A DNA stretch of 64,000 nucleotides from Acidobacteriota bacterium (GCA_021792135.1 JAJYVF010000003.1:62001-126000), one strand, 5' to 3'; numbered from the stretch's first letter, positions 27,059 to 37,818 are shown. The notes: a model not told the origin generated them from the sequence alone. Made by a program: numbers and translations.

Positions 27059-29347
27059 GTGAAGGTTTCTCGTTCTTTCCCTGCGGCTCGCATAGCACTT
27101 CTTGTGGTTCTGACGGTCTGTTCAACGGTCTTCGGACAGACGGTCACGGACGGCGGAAACTCTTTCTATCCGGCAGCTGTTTGGTACGGAGGTGGAAAGG
27201 CCCGCGCTCCGATGCTCGAGCGGATGGATGCCACCAGCGCTCAGCGGTGGGGCGCGGATCTGGATCAGATCAGGGCGGACGGGTTTAACACCGTCAAGGC
27301 CTGGATCGACTGGCAGACCGGTGAGCCGAGCCGCGGACAGTTCAACTTCGACGATCTGAATCTGCTCATGCGCCTGGCCCAGGAGCGAGGCCTGCGCGTG
27401 ATCATTCAGATTTATCTGGACTCCGCGCCCGACTGGATCGGGCGGCTGTACCCGGAAGGCAGGTTTGTCGACAGCAGCGGCGCTGTGATCACTTCCCAGT
27501 CGGCGCCCGGATATTCCATCGACGATCCAGGAGTTCAGAGGGAAGCCGTCGCTTTCCTGAAGGCTCTTGCGCAGGACGCCAATCAGTTTTCCGCCCTCTA
27601 CGGCTGGGATGTCTGGAGCGAACCGCACATCATCAACTGGGCAGAGTTTCCATATCTGAGCCATCCCGAATTCGGATTCAACCCCTCTACCCAGGCCAGG
27701 TTTCGGGAATGGCTGAAGAGTAAGTACAAGACGCTGGCCGCACTAAATGCTGCCTGGTACCGAACCTACACCGGCTGGGATCAGGTGGAAGCTCCGCGTT
27801 TCCCAACCATCCTTTCTTACACCGACTATATCGACTGGCGCATGTTCATCGACGACAAGCTCGCCGGCGACCTTGCCCTGCGGGCTCGTGCAATCCGCAG
27901 TGTTGACAAGATTCATCCCATCGCCAGCCATTCCGATTCGCCCAGCCTCTTTACTTCTCCCACCGACGGCTACGGAGAGCCGGACGACTTCAGGATGTCG
28001 GCGAGTGCCGATTTCTATGGCACCTCGATGTACCCAATGCATTCTGAGTCCACTCACCCCTGGTCGAATGCTATGCTGGACACGGCGCTTGACTTTTCCC
28101 GATCGGCGGGGCACAGCTCTCATAAGGCGTTCTGGATCGGAGAACTGCAGGCGGGCCAGGGCGCCACGGCCATGCGTATCGCGGCTCCGGTAACGCCCGC
28201 AGACGAGACCTTCTGGATCTGGCAGGCAGTCGCACACGGGGCGCGGGAGTTTGCCGTTTACTCCTGGTACCCCATGAGCTCGGGCTTCGAGTCCAATGGT
28301 TATGGCCTGATTAATCTCGACGGAACGATCACCGATCGGGCTCGCGCGGCCGGGAAAGCCGCGGCAGTCATCAGCCGGCACGCCTCCAGCCTCCTGAATG
28401 CAACACCAGCTCCGGCCCAGGTCGCCATTCTCTATAACCGTCTGGCGTACATGGTCGGCGGCTCGCAGCCCTCGCTTTCCAGACTCGGTCGTGCTCCCAT
28501 CGACTCCGCCATTGGACTGCATCGTGCCTTTGCGGAACAGCAGATCCCGGTCGATTTCGTATCGACGGAGGATGTGGCCGCCGAAAGACTCGGTCAGTAC
28601 AAGGTCCTCTTTGTTCCCTTCCCCGTCATGCTTTCCGGCAACGTGGCCGAAGGAGTTCAGCGTTACATCCAGGGCGGCGGAGTGGCTGTGGCGGAAGCCC
28701 GTCTGGCGTGGAACGACGAACGTGGATTCGCCAGCGCCGTCATTCCCGGTGCCGGGCTCGACAAGGTATTCGGAGGCAGAGAGAAGCTCATCAAGCCCGC
28801 GGATGATCCGCGGATCACCATCGATGCCTCCGCCGGCCTGCCCGGGTTAACCGGGCCGATTACGGTGCCCGGTGCTGCATTCGAGGAAGACCTCCAGCCG
28901 TACCCCGGCTCGCAAGTGCTGGGACGTTTCGAGGATGGGCAGCCCGCAGCGATTGAAGACTCGTTTGGCAGCGGAAAGGCCATTCTCATAGGTTCCTTTG
29001 CTGCGCTTGGTTACGCGGAACATCCGGACCCCTCGGCGCAGCAATTTCTTGTGTCACTCGCCAGGCTTGCAGGTGTTTCGACCCCTGTGACTATCTCCGG
29101 AACGGCAGATTTCAACATCGAGGTGCGACGTCTGGACAGCAAGGGCGAGCAAATCGTTTTTGCATTCAACGAGTCGGACAGAAGCGTCGATGCCGCTCTG
29201 TCGCTGGACGTGCCTCGTCCCATCCGGCGAGTAGTTGACTGGTCGAGCGACCTTGACGTTCCGTTCCGGACGGATCAGAACAGAGTAGTACTTCACAAGG
29301 CGTTTGCACCGAGAGAGGTTTGGATTGTCGCTCTTCAGGCTCAGTAA
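27059..29347 (+). CDS. Secreted GH42-type beta-galactosidase
   Basis: 762 aa. N-terminal signal peptide (MKVSRSFPAARIALLVVLTVCSTVFGQ, predicted cleavage after about residue 26). The TIM barrel (about 35-400) has the GH-A acid/base Glu188 in GWDVWSEPH and a nucleophile candidate Glu362 in WIGELQAGQG, followed by the trimerisation/beta-galactosidase-like domain (about 450-650) and a beta-sandwich tail. The start is GTG at 27059. It is exported, so it would act on glycans outside the cytoplasm and supply sugars to the carrier downstream. The exact linkage specificity cannot be read from sequence. Confidence 0.82.
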   Translation: MKVSRSFPAARIALLVVLTVCSTVFGQTVTDGGNSFYPAAVWYGGGKARAPMLERMDATSAQRWGADLDQIRADGFNTVKAWIDWQTGEPSRGQFNFDDLNLLMRLAQERGLRVIIQIYLDSAPDWIGRLYPEGRFVDSSGAVITSQSAPGYSIDDPGVQREAVAFLKALAQDANQFSALYGWDVWSEPHIINWAEFPYLSHPEFGFNPSTQARFREWLKSKYKTLAALNAAWYRTYTGWDQVEAPRFPTILSYTDYIDWRMFIDDKLAGDLALRARAIRSVDKIHPIASHSDSPSLFTSPTDGYGEPDDFRMSASADFYGTSMYPMHSESTHPWSNAMLDTALDFSRSAGHSSHKAFWIGELQAGQGATAMRIAAPVTPADETFWIWQAVAHGAREFAVYSWYPMSSGFESNGYGLINLDGTITDRARAAGKAAAVISRHASSLLNATPAPAQVAILYNRLAYMVGGSQPSLSRLGRAPIDSAIGLHRAFAEQQIPVDFVSTEDVAAERLGQYKVLFVPFPVMLSGNVAEGVQRYIQGGGVAVAEARLAWNDERGFASAVIPGAGLDKVFGGREKLIKPADDPRITIDASAGLPGLTGPITVPGAAFEEDLQPYPGSQVLGRFEDGQPAAIEDSFGSGKAILIGSFAALGYAEHPDPSAQQFLVSLARLAGVSTPVTISGTADFNIEVRRLDSKGEQIVFAFNESDRSVDAALSLDVPRPIRRVVDWSSDLDVPFRTDQNRVVLHKAFAPREVWIVALQAQ

Positions 29348-29421
29348 TCCGTGGCGTCTGATACTCCATGAGCGAGCCGCCGCACGTCATCGCAGACCAC
29401 GTCTCCGGAGGCGGCGCGTCC

Positions 29422-30333
29422 ATGCCTGATTACGTTCTGGCTGCCGATATAGGGGGCACAAACATCAGAGTTGCGAGGGTCAGCGAAGGTGGGCGCGTGA
29501 CCCATCGCAGGCGGGCTCCAACCCCTCCGGCCGGCGGAAAGGCGGTCGTGGATGCGCTTGTGAGATTGCTGGAGGAAGTTCCCTGCAGCGGTGTGCGGGC
29601 GCTTGGCGTCGATGTTCCCGGCCTGGCTTACAGCGACGGCCGTGTGTGGGCGCCTAATATTGCCGGATGGCAGCGGATGCCGCTCGGAAGCCGGCTGCGG
29701 AAGCGGCTCCAGATGCCGGTGATCGTGGAGAGCGATCGCAACGCATTCGTCGTTGGAGAAGTCTGGAAGGGCGCCGGCCGCAGGTGTAAAGATGTGGTGT
29801 TTCTCGCGGTAGGTACCGGCATCGGCGCCGGAATCCTGACCGGCGGACGCCTGCTTCGAGGACACGGAGAACTGGCCGGATGCGTGGGCTGGATGGCCGT
29901 TCGCGATAAGTACTTTCCGCAATACAGGAGCGCCGGGTGTCTGGAGAGCCATGCCGCCGGCCTGGGCATAGGCACTGCGGCCCGCCGCCTGCTCAAACGC
30001 AATGTTTCTGCCGCGGAGGTTGCGCATCTCGCAGCCCAGGGAGATCAGCGCATGCGGCAAATACTCGAGCGGGCAGGTTATTATCTCGGGCTTGGTCTCG
30101 CAAACCTTGTGAGCACGCTTAATCCCGAGATGATTGTGCTGGGCGGCGGCGTAGCGGAGGCTGGAGATCTTGTGCTGAAAACCGCGCGCACGACGATGCT
30201 GCGCTGGGCACAACCGATTGCTGCGCGCCAGGTACGTCTCGTGCGAAGCCAGCTGGGCGACGCAGCAAGCCTGCTGGGCGTTGCGAAACTGGCATTGGAT
30301 GCCACCCGCGAGACTCGGACTCAGGCGCTTTGA
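29422..30333 (+). CDS. ROK-family sugar kinase lacking the canonical zinc motif
   Basis: 303 aa. ATP-binding ADIGGTNIRVARV at the N-terminus, LGVDVPG, ESDRNAFVVGE with the catalytic Asp equivalent, and VGTGIGAGILTGGRLLRGH. The ROK signature continues, but the ExGH...CxCGxxGCxE zinc site is degenerate: GELAGCVGW and QYRSAGCLES keep only part of it. Family members phosphorylate glucose, N-acetylglucosamine, N-acetylmannosamine or allose. ATG 29422 has GGAGGCGG upstream. It probably phosphorylates the sugar released by the operon's hydrolase or deacetylase. Confidence 0.88.
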   Translation: MPDYVLAADIGGTNIRVARVSEGGRVTHRRRAPTPPAGGKAVVDALVRLLEEVPCSGVRALGVDVPGLAYSDGRVWAPNIAGWQRMPLGSRLRKRLQMPVIVESDRNAFVVGEVWKGAGRRCKDVVFLAVGTGIGAGILTGGRLLRGHGELAGCVGWMAVRDKYFPQYRSAGCLESHAAGLGIGTAARRLLKRNVSAAEVAHLAAQGDQRMRQILERAGYYLGLGLANLVSTLNPEMIVLGGGVAEAGDLVLKTARTTMLRWAQPIAARQVRLVRSQLGDAASLLGVAKLALDATRETRTQAL

Positions 30334-30406
30334 GTTTTCTGAAGTTTCGTTGCGACCGGCCGATTCCCCGCGTCACGAGGAAGGGAGCACCGAGAGAGCC
30401 CGCCGC

Positions 30407-31585
30407 ATGACTGCACGAACCACAGCTCTGCCTCTCAAAACGGACCGTAATCGTGCAGGCCTGAGTTTCACGATCAATGGCTGCATGTTCATCTTTGGGA
30501 TCGTCCTGTTCCTGGTGGGGACTCTGCTGCCGAGGCTTCACGTCGGCTATGCCCACGCCGGCAGCCTCGGCTCAATTCCGCTCATCGGAATCTTGGCAGC
30601 AACTGTGGTGGCAGGCCCGATTCTCGACATCCGCGGAGCCAGGCAGATGCTGATCGTGGCACTGAGCCTGATCGCCGGCTCCCTGGTCCTGATACCCTCG
30701 GCGAGCGCCTTCTGGCAGCTGGGACTTTGCTGTCTGGCCTATGGCTTCGGAGGCGGTGTCCTCAATACCGCCACGAACGTGCTGATTGCAGATCTGCATG
30801 CGGAGAGCCGCGCACGCGCCCTCAATCTGCTGGGTTTCTCTTTCAGCGCGGGAGCGGTTGCCGCTCCGTTATTGATGTCGCTGGCTGGCGGCGCCATCTC
30901 TCCATCTTTCGTGCTGCGTCTGCTTGCCGCGTTCACTGCGCTGATTCTGGTTCCCGTGCTCTCTCTCCAGTTCCCGCCCCCGCTCCAGGCCGGAGTCCGG
31001 ATTCTCAATCTGCTGACTGTGCTCGATCAGCCGCTGGTATGGCTCTTTGGACTGATCCTTTTTTTTGAATCAGGAAGCGAGAACTGCATGTTCGTTTGGG
31101 CAGGCAAACTGGTCACCGGGGCGTTGCATGCCCCTGCGACGCAAGGCAGTCTGGCGCTCGTCGCCCTGGGCGCGGCACTTGGGGTGGGCCGCCTCGCCGC
31201 CGTGGGGTGGCTGCGGTGGCTCGGCAATCGCGGCACTATCTGGCTCTCGGTTTGCCTGGTACTTGCAGGTGTGCTTATCGCTTCAGCCGCGCGGGGCCCG
31301 GCCTTGATGATGCTGGCGATCACGGTAATCGGCCTTGGAATCTCGGCGATCTTCCCCACGGTTCTGGGGATTGCGGGAGAATACTTTCCGGGAGAAACAG
31401 GGACGGCCTTTGGCGCCATCATTGCTCTGGCGCTGGTCGGCGGCGTGTCTGGACCGAAGCTGGGAGGCTATGCCATGAGCCATGGTCCCCTGCAGGTACT
31501 TTGGATTCCCGCTGTTTCAGCTGCTGCCGTCGGTCTTCTGATCGCGGTCGCCACCGCAACCAGGAAGCCTGTGGAATCCGCCTGA
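30407..31585 (+). CDS. MFS sugar transporter
   Basis: 392 aa, 12 predicted membrane segments. Major facilitator features: LSFTINGCMFIFGIVLFLVGTLLPRL in TM1, GPILDIRGARQMLI in the loop 2-3 region, and FFESGSENCMFVWAGKL at TM7, similar to the fucose/sugar permease (FHS) subgroup. The in-frame start at 30218 would overlap the kinase by more than 100 bp, so 30407 is chosen. Likely imports the sugar handled by the upstream kinase and isomerase. Confidence 0.86.
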   Translation: MTARTTALPLKTDRNRAGLSFTINGCMFIFGIVLFLVGTLLPRLHVGYAHAGSLGSIPLIGILAATVVAGPILDIRGARQMLIVALSLIAGSLVLIPSASAFWQLGLCCLAYGFGGGVLNTATNVLIADLHAESRARALNLLGFSFSAGAVAAPLLMSLAGGAISPSFVLRLLAAFTALILVPVLSLQFPPPLQAGVRILNLLTVLDQPLVWLFGLILFFESGSENCMFVWAGKLVTGALHAPATQGSLALVALGAALGVGRLAAVGWLRWLGNRGTIWLSVCLVLAGVLIASAARGPALMMLAITVIGLGISAIFPTVLGIAGEYFPGETGTAFGAIIALALVGGVSGPKLGGYAMSHGPLQVLWIPAVSAAAVGLLIAVATATRKPVESA

Positions 31586-31687
31586 GATGCTTCGGCAACC
31601 CGCTACCTGAACGACCTGGAATCGAAAAGGGTCCGCGAAATACACAGGCTGGAATAGGCGATGCGGCTGGCCGAGACACGTATGCCG

Positions 31688-31834
31688 CGACGTCGTACGC
31701 GCCCTCTCACGCGGCATTCTGCGCCGCTCGCATTCTTCTTCCAGCAGCGCGAGGTGCGCGGCGATCTCCCGCTCCAGCTCTTCGTCTGCGCGCCGGGAAT
31801 ACCAGAGGTTCTGAACCTTCGTGATGGTTCGCAT
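31688..31834 (-). pseudogene. N-terminal fragment of an acidobacterial duplicated orphan permease
   Basis: Minus-strand peptide beginning MRTITKVQNLWYSRRADEEL and ending near RRMPRERAR is the charged cytoplasmic N-terminus common to acidobacterial MacB-type permeases (ADOP). The rest of the gene, about 800 residues of transmembrane and periplasmic domains, is missing. It confirms lineage and marks a deletion. Confidence 0.55.
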
Positions 31835-31843
31835 CAGGAAGAC

Positions 31844-32014
31844 GCGCATCAGGATCCCTCGGTCAAAAGCTTGTCGACCACGCCGGCGATATGCCGCCAG
31901 CGCTGCCGTCATCGTCACAAGCAACCGAAGCGCCGGTGAACCAAAAACCGGCCCCTTCAGCGGAACCATCAGAGTGTCGCCTCCGGTTCCCGACTCCACA
32001 AGATTCTTTATAAC
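31844..32014 (-). pseudogene. Possible C-terminal fragment of a second orphan permease
   Basis: In the same frame directly upstream of the N-terminal fragment, [14 protein letters not shown] and ALRLLVTMTAALAAYRRRGRQ followed by a DxxLxR-like end resemble the last transmembrane helix and the DPxxALR tail of these permeases. It overlaps the nagX-like 3' end by a few bases. Weak; the resemblance is by eye only. Together with the previous fragment it occupies the 422-bp gap between the MFS and nagX-like genes. Confidence 0.3.
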
Positions 32015-33234
32015 TGCATCCGCAGACGCGCCCGGGTTGCGCCACGAGCGATCAGGAGCATGGCCACGGTAAATGCGGCGGCGCGGATGACCCCCGGCCA
32101 GCCCCGATTCCAGTGCTCCTCCAGATATGCCGTTCCTGTCAGTGAAACCAGCAAGTAACAGATATCCGGGATGAGATAGGTGAGCAGCGTATTCGACCCC
32201 GCTGGTCGCACCAGCCACGCCCACTTCGTGCGCTTTTTCACATCGCACAGCCAGTACAGAGCCGTGAAAAGCAGACAGCTTGCGGCGACGGTCCACAGCG
32301 CCCAGGTGGGCGTAGCCCGAATCTTCGAGATCCCCAGCGGCCGGAGAAACCACCCGGCCCCGAAAGCCAGAATCGCCATCAGAAGCCCGAGCTGCATCTT
32401 CCGCGCTGTTCCGCCGATCTGCCCTTCATCCAGAAAGATGAGCGACGTCACGACCCCCGCCATCACCAGGCTTGCCATGGCCCCGTTGCCAAACGGCCAG
32501 ACATAGAGAGGCACGTGGCCGATTCGGATCCACTGCGCGCGGCAGGCGGAGTTATAGGCCACCAGAACGATCAGCCACACAAGTGGCGCGAGGCGCCACC
32601 GCCGCGTCGGGATGTAAAGCAGGCAGACCGCAAAGTAGGTCAGCCCGATCAGGCCAAGAATCTCCGGATAGGAGAAGTTGATCCAGACTTCCCCTCCCGG
32701 CACTGCCCGGCGGAAAACGGCGAAGACGAAAGCGAGAAGGGCGGCGCCCGCCAGGCGGAGGATCAGCACCACTTTGCTGCTGAGTCCTGTGTAGACGTTC
32801 CAGAGCAGGATAGCCCCGCCCAGCCCGAGCAGAGCCCAGATCGACGGAGAGAGGCGCATCCTCGCCTGATCGCAGTGGTCAACATTGGCCAGGATCAGTC
32901 CGAGAGCGAGCAGCGCCGCCGCCCGCAGCACGATGTGCAGCCAGAGTCCTGGCATCGAGGGCCTCCGCCGCAGTCTTTGCCGCACCGCCAATGGCAGCGA
33001 CATCCCCACAATGAAGAGAAACGCGGGAAACACCATGTCCACATAGGTCATCGCGTCCACGTTCGCGGGCATATGGTAGGTCCATTTGCTCAGGCCGTGC
33101 ACGCTCGCCAGATCGTTGACGAAGATCATCACCGCCATGGTGAGGCCGCGGAAGATATCGATGGAGACAACGCGCGCAGAGGCCATTTGTCCGGCAATGC
33201 CCGTCGATGGAGCCACCGGGACCGTTGAAATCAT
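32008..33234 (-). CDS. NagX/HGSNAT-like transmembrane acyltransferase (DUF5009)
   Basis: 408 aa with about 10-11 membrane segments. The N-terminal [23 protein letters not shown] with the conserved DxFRG motif, [23 protein letters not shown], and a late [18 protein letters not shown] segment are the signature of the heparan-alpha-glucosaminide N-acetyltransferase-like family. These proteins transfer acetyl groups across the membrane to glucosamine residues. The ATG overlaps the GH18 chitinase stop by 4 bp, so the two form a coupled chitin/amino-sugar operon. Confidence 0.88.
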   Translation of the reverse strand: MISTVPVAPSTGIAGQMASARVVSIDIFRGLTMAVMIFVNDLASVHGLSKWTYHMPANVDAMTYVDMVFPAFLFIVGMSLPLAVRQRLRRRPSMPGLWLHIVLRAAALLALGLILANVDHCDQARMRLSPSIWALLGLGGAILLWNVYTGLSSKVVLILRLAGAALLAFVFAVFRRAVPGGEVWINFSYPEILGLIGLTYFAVCLLYIPTRRWRLAPLVWLIVLVAYNSACRAQWIRIGHVPLYVWPFGNGAMASLVMAGVVTSLIFLDEGQIGGTARKMQLGLLMAILAFGAGWFLRPLGISKIRATPTWALWTVAASCLLFTALYWLCDVKKRTKWAWLVRPAGSNTLLTYLIPDICYLLVSLTGTAYLEEHWNRGWPGVIRAAAFTVAMLLIARGATRARLRMQL

Positions 33235-34430
33235 TGTCCGCCCTCGCCGCTTTTCCGGTTCCTGCCGTAGAACGCGCGATCAATCGTATCCAGCAACGCT
33301 CCCGAGGCATCCGCGCCGTACTCCCAGAACATGATTCCGCCCAGATGCATGCGCTGAACATAAGCGCACTTCAGAGCCAGAGATTCGGGGTCCTCGTAGG
33401 AGACGAACTGCTCTTTCTGCGCGTTATAGAGATAGGGAGCCGAGGCCGAGGCATCCCAATAGCGCATGAAGCCCTCGTGCAGCAGACTGCCTTCAATATC
33501 GCTGTAGCGGGCATATACGTTGGGCACCGGCGACCCAGCCTGGAAGAGCCCATGGTTGGTCGGCGCCACCTTCCCCCAAATGTGCCCATAGAACGGCACG
33601 CCCAAAACAATCTTGTGCGCCGGCACGCCCGCGTGCTCCAAATGCCGGACCGATTCGTCAGCCGAGATATGCTTCGGGTCGGCCGGATCGGCATACAGCG
33701 GCGCGTGATTCCCGGTAATCCCCCCATCGCCCGGCTCGTAGTAGTCATAGGCCATCAGGTTCACCGTATCGACAGAACGAGCGACCTGGCGCATATTCGT
33801 ATGTTCGAGAAAATCGTCGGATGCCCCGGCTGCGACCGACAGCAGCAGAGGCCGCCCCAGCTTCCGTTCCTCGCCTCGGAATCGCTTCCGTAGCTCTGCC
33901 AGGAGCAGAGTGTAATCTCTTCCGTCTTCAGGGCGAAACCGATTGCCGGCACCGATCTGGCCCGGATACTCCCAGTCAATGTCCAGACCGTCCAGGTTAT
34001 AGCGCCCCACCAGGGCCACCACGCTGTCAATGAAGCGCGACCGGCTCTCCGGGGTGAGTGCCGCATCGGAGAAGTTTCCTGACCACAGCCATCCCCCCAC
34101 GGAGATCAGCACCTGCAGCGACGGATTCTCCTTCTTCAGTGCGACCAGAGCGGCCAGATTGGGGGCATCAGACGGGTTGACGATGACAATTTTGCCGTCC
34201 TGGATATTCGCGAAGGCGTAGTTGATCCGTGTCAGCTTCCGCGCTGCGATTTCCCCTGGCTGAATCACGTGATCCCGGGGGAAGACGTACGCAATCACCT
34301 CCGGACCGGGTCGCCGGTGTGCGTTGTGCCCCCGCCGCGACGCAGCAGCGGGCAGGGCAAAAGCAATCAGTGCGGCTGTGAGCAGCATCGGCCGAAACGC
34401 AGCGGCTCGGGATCGCCGGGATGTTCGCAC
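33231..34430 (-). CDS. Secreted GH18 chitinase-like hydrolase
   Basis: 399 aa. Signal sequence (basic n-region then [15 protein letters not shown]), then a GH18 barrel: [39 protein letters not shown], the catalytic strand [15 protein letters not shown] (DxxDxDxE), [11 protein letters not shown] and [14 protein letters not shown]. All key residues are intact. The start is uncertain: GTG 34430 gives a proper basic n-region, ATG 34388 is the alternative; the reading frame continues upstream to 34661 but that part is a transposase remnant. It would release chito-oligosaccharides outside the cell. Confidence 0.88.
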   Translation of the reverse strand: MRTSRRSRAAAFRPMLLTAALIAFALPAAASRRGHNAHRRPGPEVIAYVFPRDHVIQPGEIAARKLTRINYAFANIQDGKIVIVNPSDAPNLAALVALKKENPSLQVLISVGGWLWSGNFSDAALTPESRSRFIDSVVALVGRYNLDGLDIDWEYPGQIGAGNRFRPEDGRDYTLLLAELRKRFRGEERKLGRPLLLSVAAGASDDFLEHTNMRQVARSVDTVNLMAYDYYEPGDGGITGNHAPLYADPADPKHISADESVRHLEHAGVPAHKIVLGVPFYGHIWGKVAPTNHGLFQAGSPVPNVYARYSDIEGSLLHEGFMRYWDASASAPYLYNAQKEQFVSYEDPESLALKCAYVQRMHLGGIMFWEYGADASGALLDTIDRAFYGRNRKSGEGGQ

Positions 34431-34520
34431 TCTCTCTCTCGACCCCGGCGGCCGGATGCTGGCCGGTACGCAACAGAAATCTGCTGGGCCGGCGCCGAGC
34501 CCGCAACTGATCCTGTTTTC

Positions 34521-34710
34521 GCCGCCTCCGCGATGGCAGCGCGTCAGCTTCACCGCATCCCGCCGGTCTGTCTTCACCCGATCCCCGGCCTTCACCGGAT
34601 CCAGTGCCGGCGCCACTACCGCGCACTCCACGCCCGGCTCCGCCAGCTGCCAATACAGCACGCAGCCCGTCGACCCCGCCTCGCAGCAATCGTTTCCACG
34701 TGGACATCCA
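34521..34710 (-). pseudogene. IS110-family transposase fragment
   Basis: Minus-strand reading gives [39 protein letters not shown] and [14 protein letters not shown], which match the conserved RuvC-like DEDD core of IS110 transposases (V-A-P[17 protein letters not shown]). About 60 residues remain of a protein of roughly 330-400. It is in the same frame as the chitinase, so an automatic call may fuse them. Confidence 0.75.
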
Positions 34711-34714
34711 AAGA

Positions 34715-34993
34715 ATGAAGAGATTTCTTCATCCTGCTGTCAGCCCTATCAATCATACATCCCGAGAGTTGATTGAGAGAGCTGAAGAAGGCTGCGGACT
34801 GGCTGCGCTACCTGCCAGATTGTTGGCTCATCTATACGGGGCAAAGGTTTGGTATTACAGATTGACTGAGACCACAGAGGAGATAGAAGACTGTAGCCTT
34901 TTCATCGCGGAAGTGAAACTCGAAAACCGCGCTGGCCGGATTGAGACATCCGCCCGGGACTGGATCGACAAAGATCGAAAAGATGGGGGATAG
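34715..34993 (+). CDS. Small hypothetical protein
   Basis: 92 aa, not recognised. It starts next to the IS110 fragment and contains a charged, helix-rich body ([36 protein letters not shown]). No clear ribosome site and no signal peptide. It may be a chance frame or a remnant. Confidence 0.25.
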   Translation: MKRFLHPAVSPINHTSRELIERAEEGCGLAALPARLLAHLYGAKVWYYRLTETTEEIEDCSLFIAEVKLENRAGRIETSARDWIDKDRKDGG

Positions 34994-35226
34994 GCCTGAA
35001 TAGACTGGCTTGCCCGGCTCCTCCCCCATCAACGCAGATTTCGGACACTACCTAATTTCATAATGAGCAGCTTGTCATCGTGTCCACTTTCAAACTACGA
35101 AGTTAGCTCCATTACTTTTCCCCGGAGGTAGGCAGAGAGACCCGGATCACCTCGTGCCGAGCATGACACGGGCAATATGGGTGTGCCAGGTATATTCGTC
35201 CCACGATTTCCGCTGCTTCTGCGAAA

Positions 35227-37818
35227 ATGATGTCTTCAGTGGCCTGCCGGTTCATGAGCACTCCAATGTCCTGCCGTTCCCGCTGCGCTCTGCTTCACTG
35301 GGTCCTCGCTGCCATGCTTCTCCTGCCGTCGGCGCTGTGTGCTGAAGACGGCTCCCAGGCATGGCTTCGCTATGCGCCCCCCCCGCACGCCGAGGCTGCC
35401 GCTGCCTATCGGGTCATGCCTGCCGCCGTTGAGGACCTTGATTCGTCCCCACCGGGAAAAAGCGCGGAGAATGAGCTTCTCCGGGGAGTGCGTTCGATGC
35501 TCTCCCGCACTCTGCGTATCGGTTCGCAGCTTCCCGATAGCGATGCGTGGGTTCTGGGCACAACCGAAGAATTGCACCGCGCCATCCCCGCTTATCGAGC
35601 CCCTTTGCTCGACCCGGGCGGATTCGCCGTCAGTCAGATCGCCGTGCGGGGGCGCAGGGACTGGGTTATTGCCGGCGCCGACGGACGCGGGATCCTTTAC
35701 GGCGTATTTCACCTGCTCTCGCGGATAGCCCGCGGTGAGGCTTTCTCAGCAATGGAGGGCGCGGAGTCGCCCGCTGCCCCGGTGCGGTGGGTGAACCAGT
35801 GGGACAACCTCAACGGTACCATCGAGCGCGGCTACGGCGGGCGGTCCATCTTCTTCGATAACGGTGCGGTCCGCACCGACCTGACGCGCGCTGCTGAGTA
35901 CGCTCGGCTGCTGGCGTCCATCGGCATCAACGGCTGCACGATTAACAACGTCAACGCCGACCCGCGCATCCTCGCGCCGGAGATGATCCGCCAGGTCGCC
36001 CGCATCGCCGCCGCTTTCCGCCCGTGGGGCGTGCGCCTCTCCATCTCTGTCCCCATCAACAGCCCGCAGACCATCGGCGGCCTCAGTACCTTCGACCCCG
36101 GCAACCCGCAGGTCGCCGCGTGGTGGCGCGCCAAAGTCGATGAGATCTACGCGGCGATCCCGGACTTCGCGGGCTTTGTCGTGAAGGCCGATTCCGAAGG
36201 GCAGCCCGGACCGTCGCGCTACGGACGCAGCCCTGCCGATGCGGCCGACATGCTGGCGGCCGCGCTGAAGCCGCACGGCGGCATTGTGCTGTATCGCGCC
36301 TTCGTTTACAACCACCATCTGAACTGGAACGATCCGAAGGCCGATCGGGCGCGCGCTGCGTACGACATCTTTCAGCCCCTCGACGGACAATTTGCCGACA
36401 ACGTCATCGTGCAGATCAAGAATGGCCCCATCGATTTTCAGGTGCGCGAACCCGTTTCGCCGCTCTTCGCCGGACTGCGCAGGACCAACGAGGCGATTGA
36501 GCTGGAAATCACGCAGGAATACCTGGGCCAGCAGCGGCAACTGGTGTATCTGCCCACCATGTGGCAGACGTATCTCGACTTCAACCTGCATGCGGAGAAT
36601 CGAGACACGCCCCTCAAAGATATCGTCGGCGGCCTTACCTTCCATCGCCCGCTGGACGGATATGTTGGGGTCGCCAACGTGGGCCTCGACGCCAACTGGC
36701 TGGGGAGCACGCTGGCCATGGCGAATCTCTATGGCTTTGGCCGCCTGGCCTGGGATCCGAACACGACCGCGGAGGCCATCGCCGCCGACTGGACGCGCCT
36801 GACCTTCGGCAACGATGAGAAGGTCGTCGGCACCATCACGCAGATGCTGCTCGCCTCCTGGCACATCTACGAAGACTACACCGGGCCGCTGGGTCTGCAG
36901 ACGCTCACCAACATTCTCGGCCCGCACTACGGTCCGGCGCCCCAGTCGCAGGAGAACAATGGCTGGGGTCAGTGGTTCCGCGCCACGCACGGCGGGGTGG
37001 GCATGGATCGCACCACGGCGACGGGCACCGGATTCATCGGGCAGTATCCGCCGCTGGTAGCAGCGATGTACGAGTCGCTGCAGACCTGTCCTGATAACCT
37101 GCTGCTCTTCATGCATCACGTTCCCTGGACCTGGCGTCTGCACGCCGGCAAAACCGTGATCCAGACGATCTACGACCTGCACTATACGGCTGCGGAGGAA
37201 GCCGCGGATCTGGTGCGCCAATGGAAGACACTCGACGGCATGGTCGATCCGGAACGCTACGCGAATACTCTGGCTATGCTGCAATACCAGGCCGGCGCGG
37301 CCATCGTGTGGCGCGACGCCGTGACGCGATGGTTCCTGAAGGTCTCCGAGATTCCCGATGCGCTGGGCCGGGTCGGACATTATCCGAACCGCATTACGGC
37401 CTCGGAGATGCAGCTCGACGGCTATACGCCGGTCGAAGTGCAGCCGTGGGAGACCGCTTCCGGCGGCAAAGCATACGTATGCCGCGGTCGCCAGGTCTGC
37501 ACGGCGGCGGCGCATTGCAACCGCCCGGCTGGCTGGTACACGGTTGCGGTGCAGTACTTCGATTACCGCCTGGGCGTATCCACCTTCGACCTCCTCCTGA
37601 ACCGCCAGACCATCGCCACCTGGAAAGCCGACAGCACGCTGCCCGGCGAAGCGCCGAACGGCGACACCTCCACGCGCTACACTCTCCGTGGGGTTCCGCT
37701 TGAACCGGGAGACGTGCTCACCATCGAGGGGCATCCCGACGACGGAGAGCCCGCGCCCATCGACTACATGAGCATTACGCCCGAACCTCTCCGAGAGACG
37801 GTAAATACCCGACCATGA
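35227..37818 (+). CDS. GH67 alpha-glucuronidase, secreted
   Basis: 863 aa. Removes (4-O-methyl)-glucuronic acid from xylo-oligosaccharides. Signal peptide with hydrophobic core [17 protein letters not shown]. Three-domain GH67 order: N-terminal beta domain (about 40-170), TIM barrel with the acid Glu in [13 protein letters not shown], the base region [24 protein letters not shown] containing the Asp/Glu pair, [13 protein letters not shown], and a helical C-terminal domain. Met1, Met10 or Met14 could start; none has a strong ribosome site. Its stop overlaps the next start (ATGA), giving an operon with the ManD-type enzyme. Confidence 0.93.
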   Translation: MMSSVACRFMSTPMSCRSRCALLHWVLAAMLLLPSALCAEDGSQAWLRYAPPPHAEAAAAYRVMPAAVEDLDSSPPGKSAENELLRGVRSMLSRTLRIGSQLPDSDAWVLGTTEELHRAIPAYRAPLLDPGGFAVSQIAVRGRRDWVIAGADGRGILYGVFHLLSRIARGEAFSAMEGAESPAAPVRWVNQWDNLNGTIERGYGGRSIFFDNGAVRTDLTRAAEYARLLASIGINGCTINNVNADPRILAPEMIRQVARIAAAFRPWGVRLSISVPINSPQTIGGLSTFDPGNPQVAAWWRAKVDEIYAAIPDFAGFVVKADSEGQPGPSRYGRSPADAADMLAAALKPHGGIVLYRAFVYNHHLNWNDPKADRARAAYDIFQPLDGQFADNVIVQIKNGPIDFQVREPVSPLFAGLRRTNEAIELEITQEYLGQQRQLVYLPTMWQTYLDFNLHAENRDTPLKDIVGGLTFHRPLDGYVGVANVGLDANWLGSTLAMANLYGFGRLAWDPNTTAEAIAADWTRLTFGNDEKVVGTITQMLLASWHIYEDYTGPLGLQTLTNILGPHYGPAPQSQENNGWGQWFRATHGGVGMDRTTATGTGFIGQYPPLVAAMYESLQTCPDNLLLFMHHVPWTWRLHAGKTVIQTIYDLHYTAAEEAADLVRQWKTLDGMVDPERYANTLAMLQYQAGAAIVWRDAVTRWFLKVSEIPDALGRVGHYPNRITASEMQLDGYTPVEVQPWETASGGKAYVCRGRQVCTAAAHCNRPAGWYTVAVQYFDYRLGVSTFDLLLNRQTIATWKADSTLPGEAPNGDTSTRYTLRGVPLEPGDVLTIEGHPDDGEPAPIDYMSITPEPLRETVNTRP

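Noticed and set aside
34431-34661. Chitinase N-terminal extension
   Set aside because: The sequence is an IS110 transposase remnant; the chitinase signal peptide starts later.
35746-37734. 662-codon minus-strand open frame opposite the GH67 gene
   Set aside because: It is antisense to a clear enzyme and shows no motifs; long antisense frames are expected in GC-rich coding DNA.
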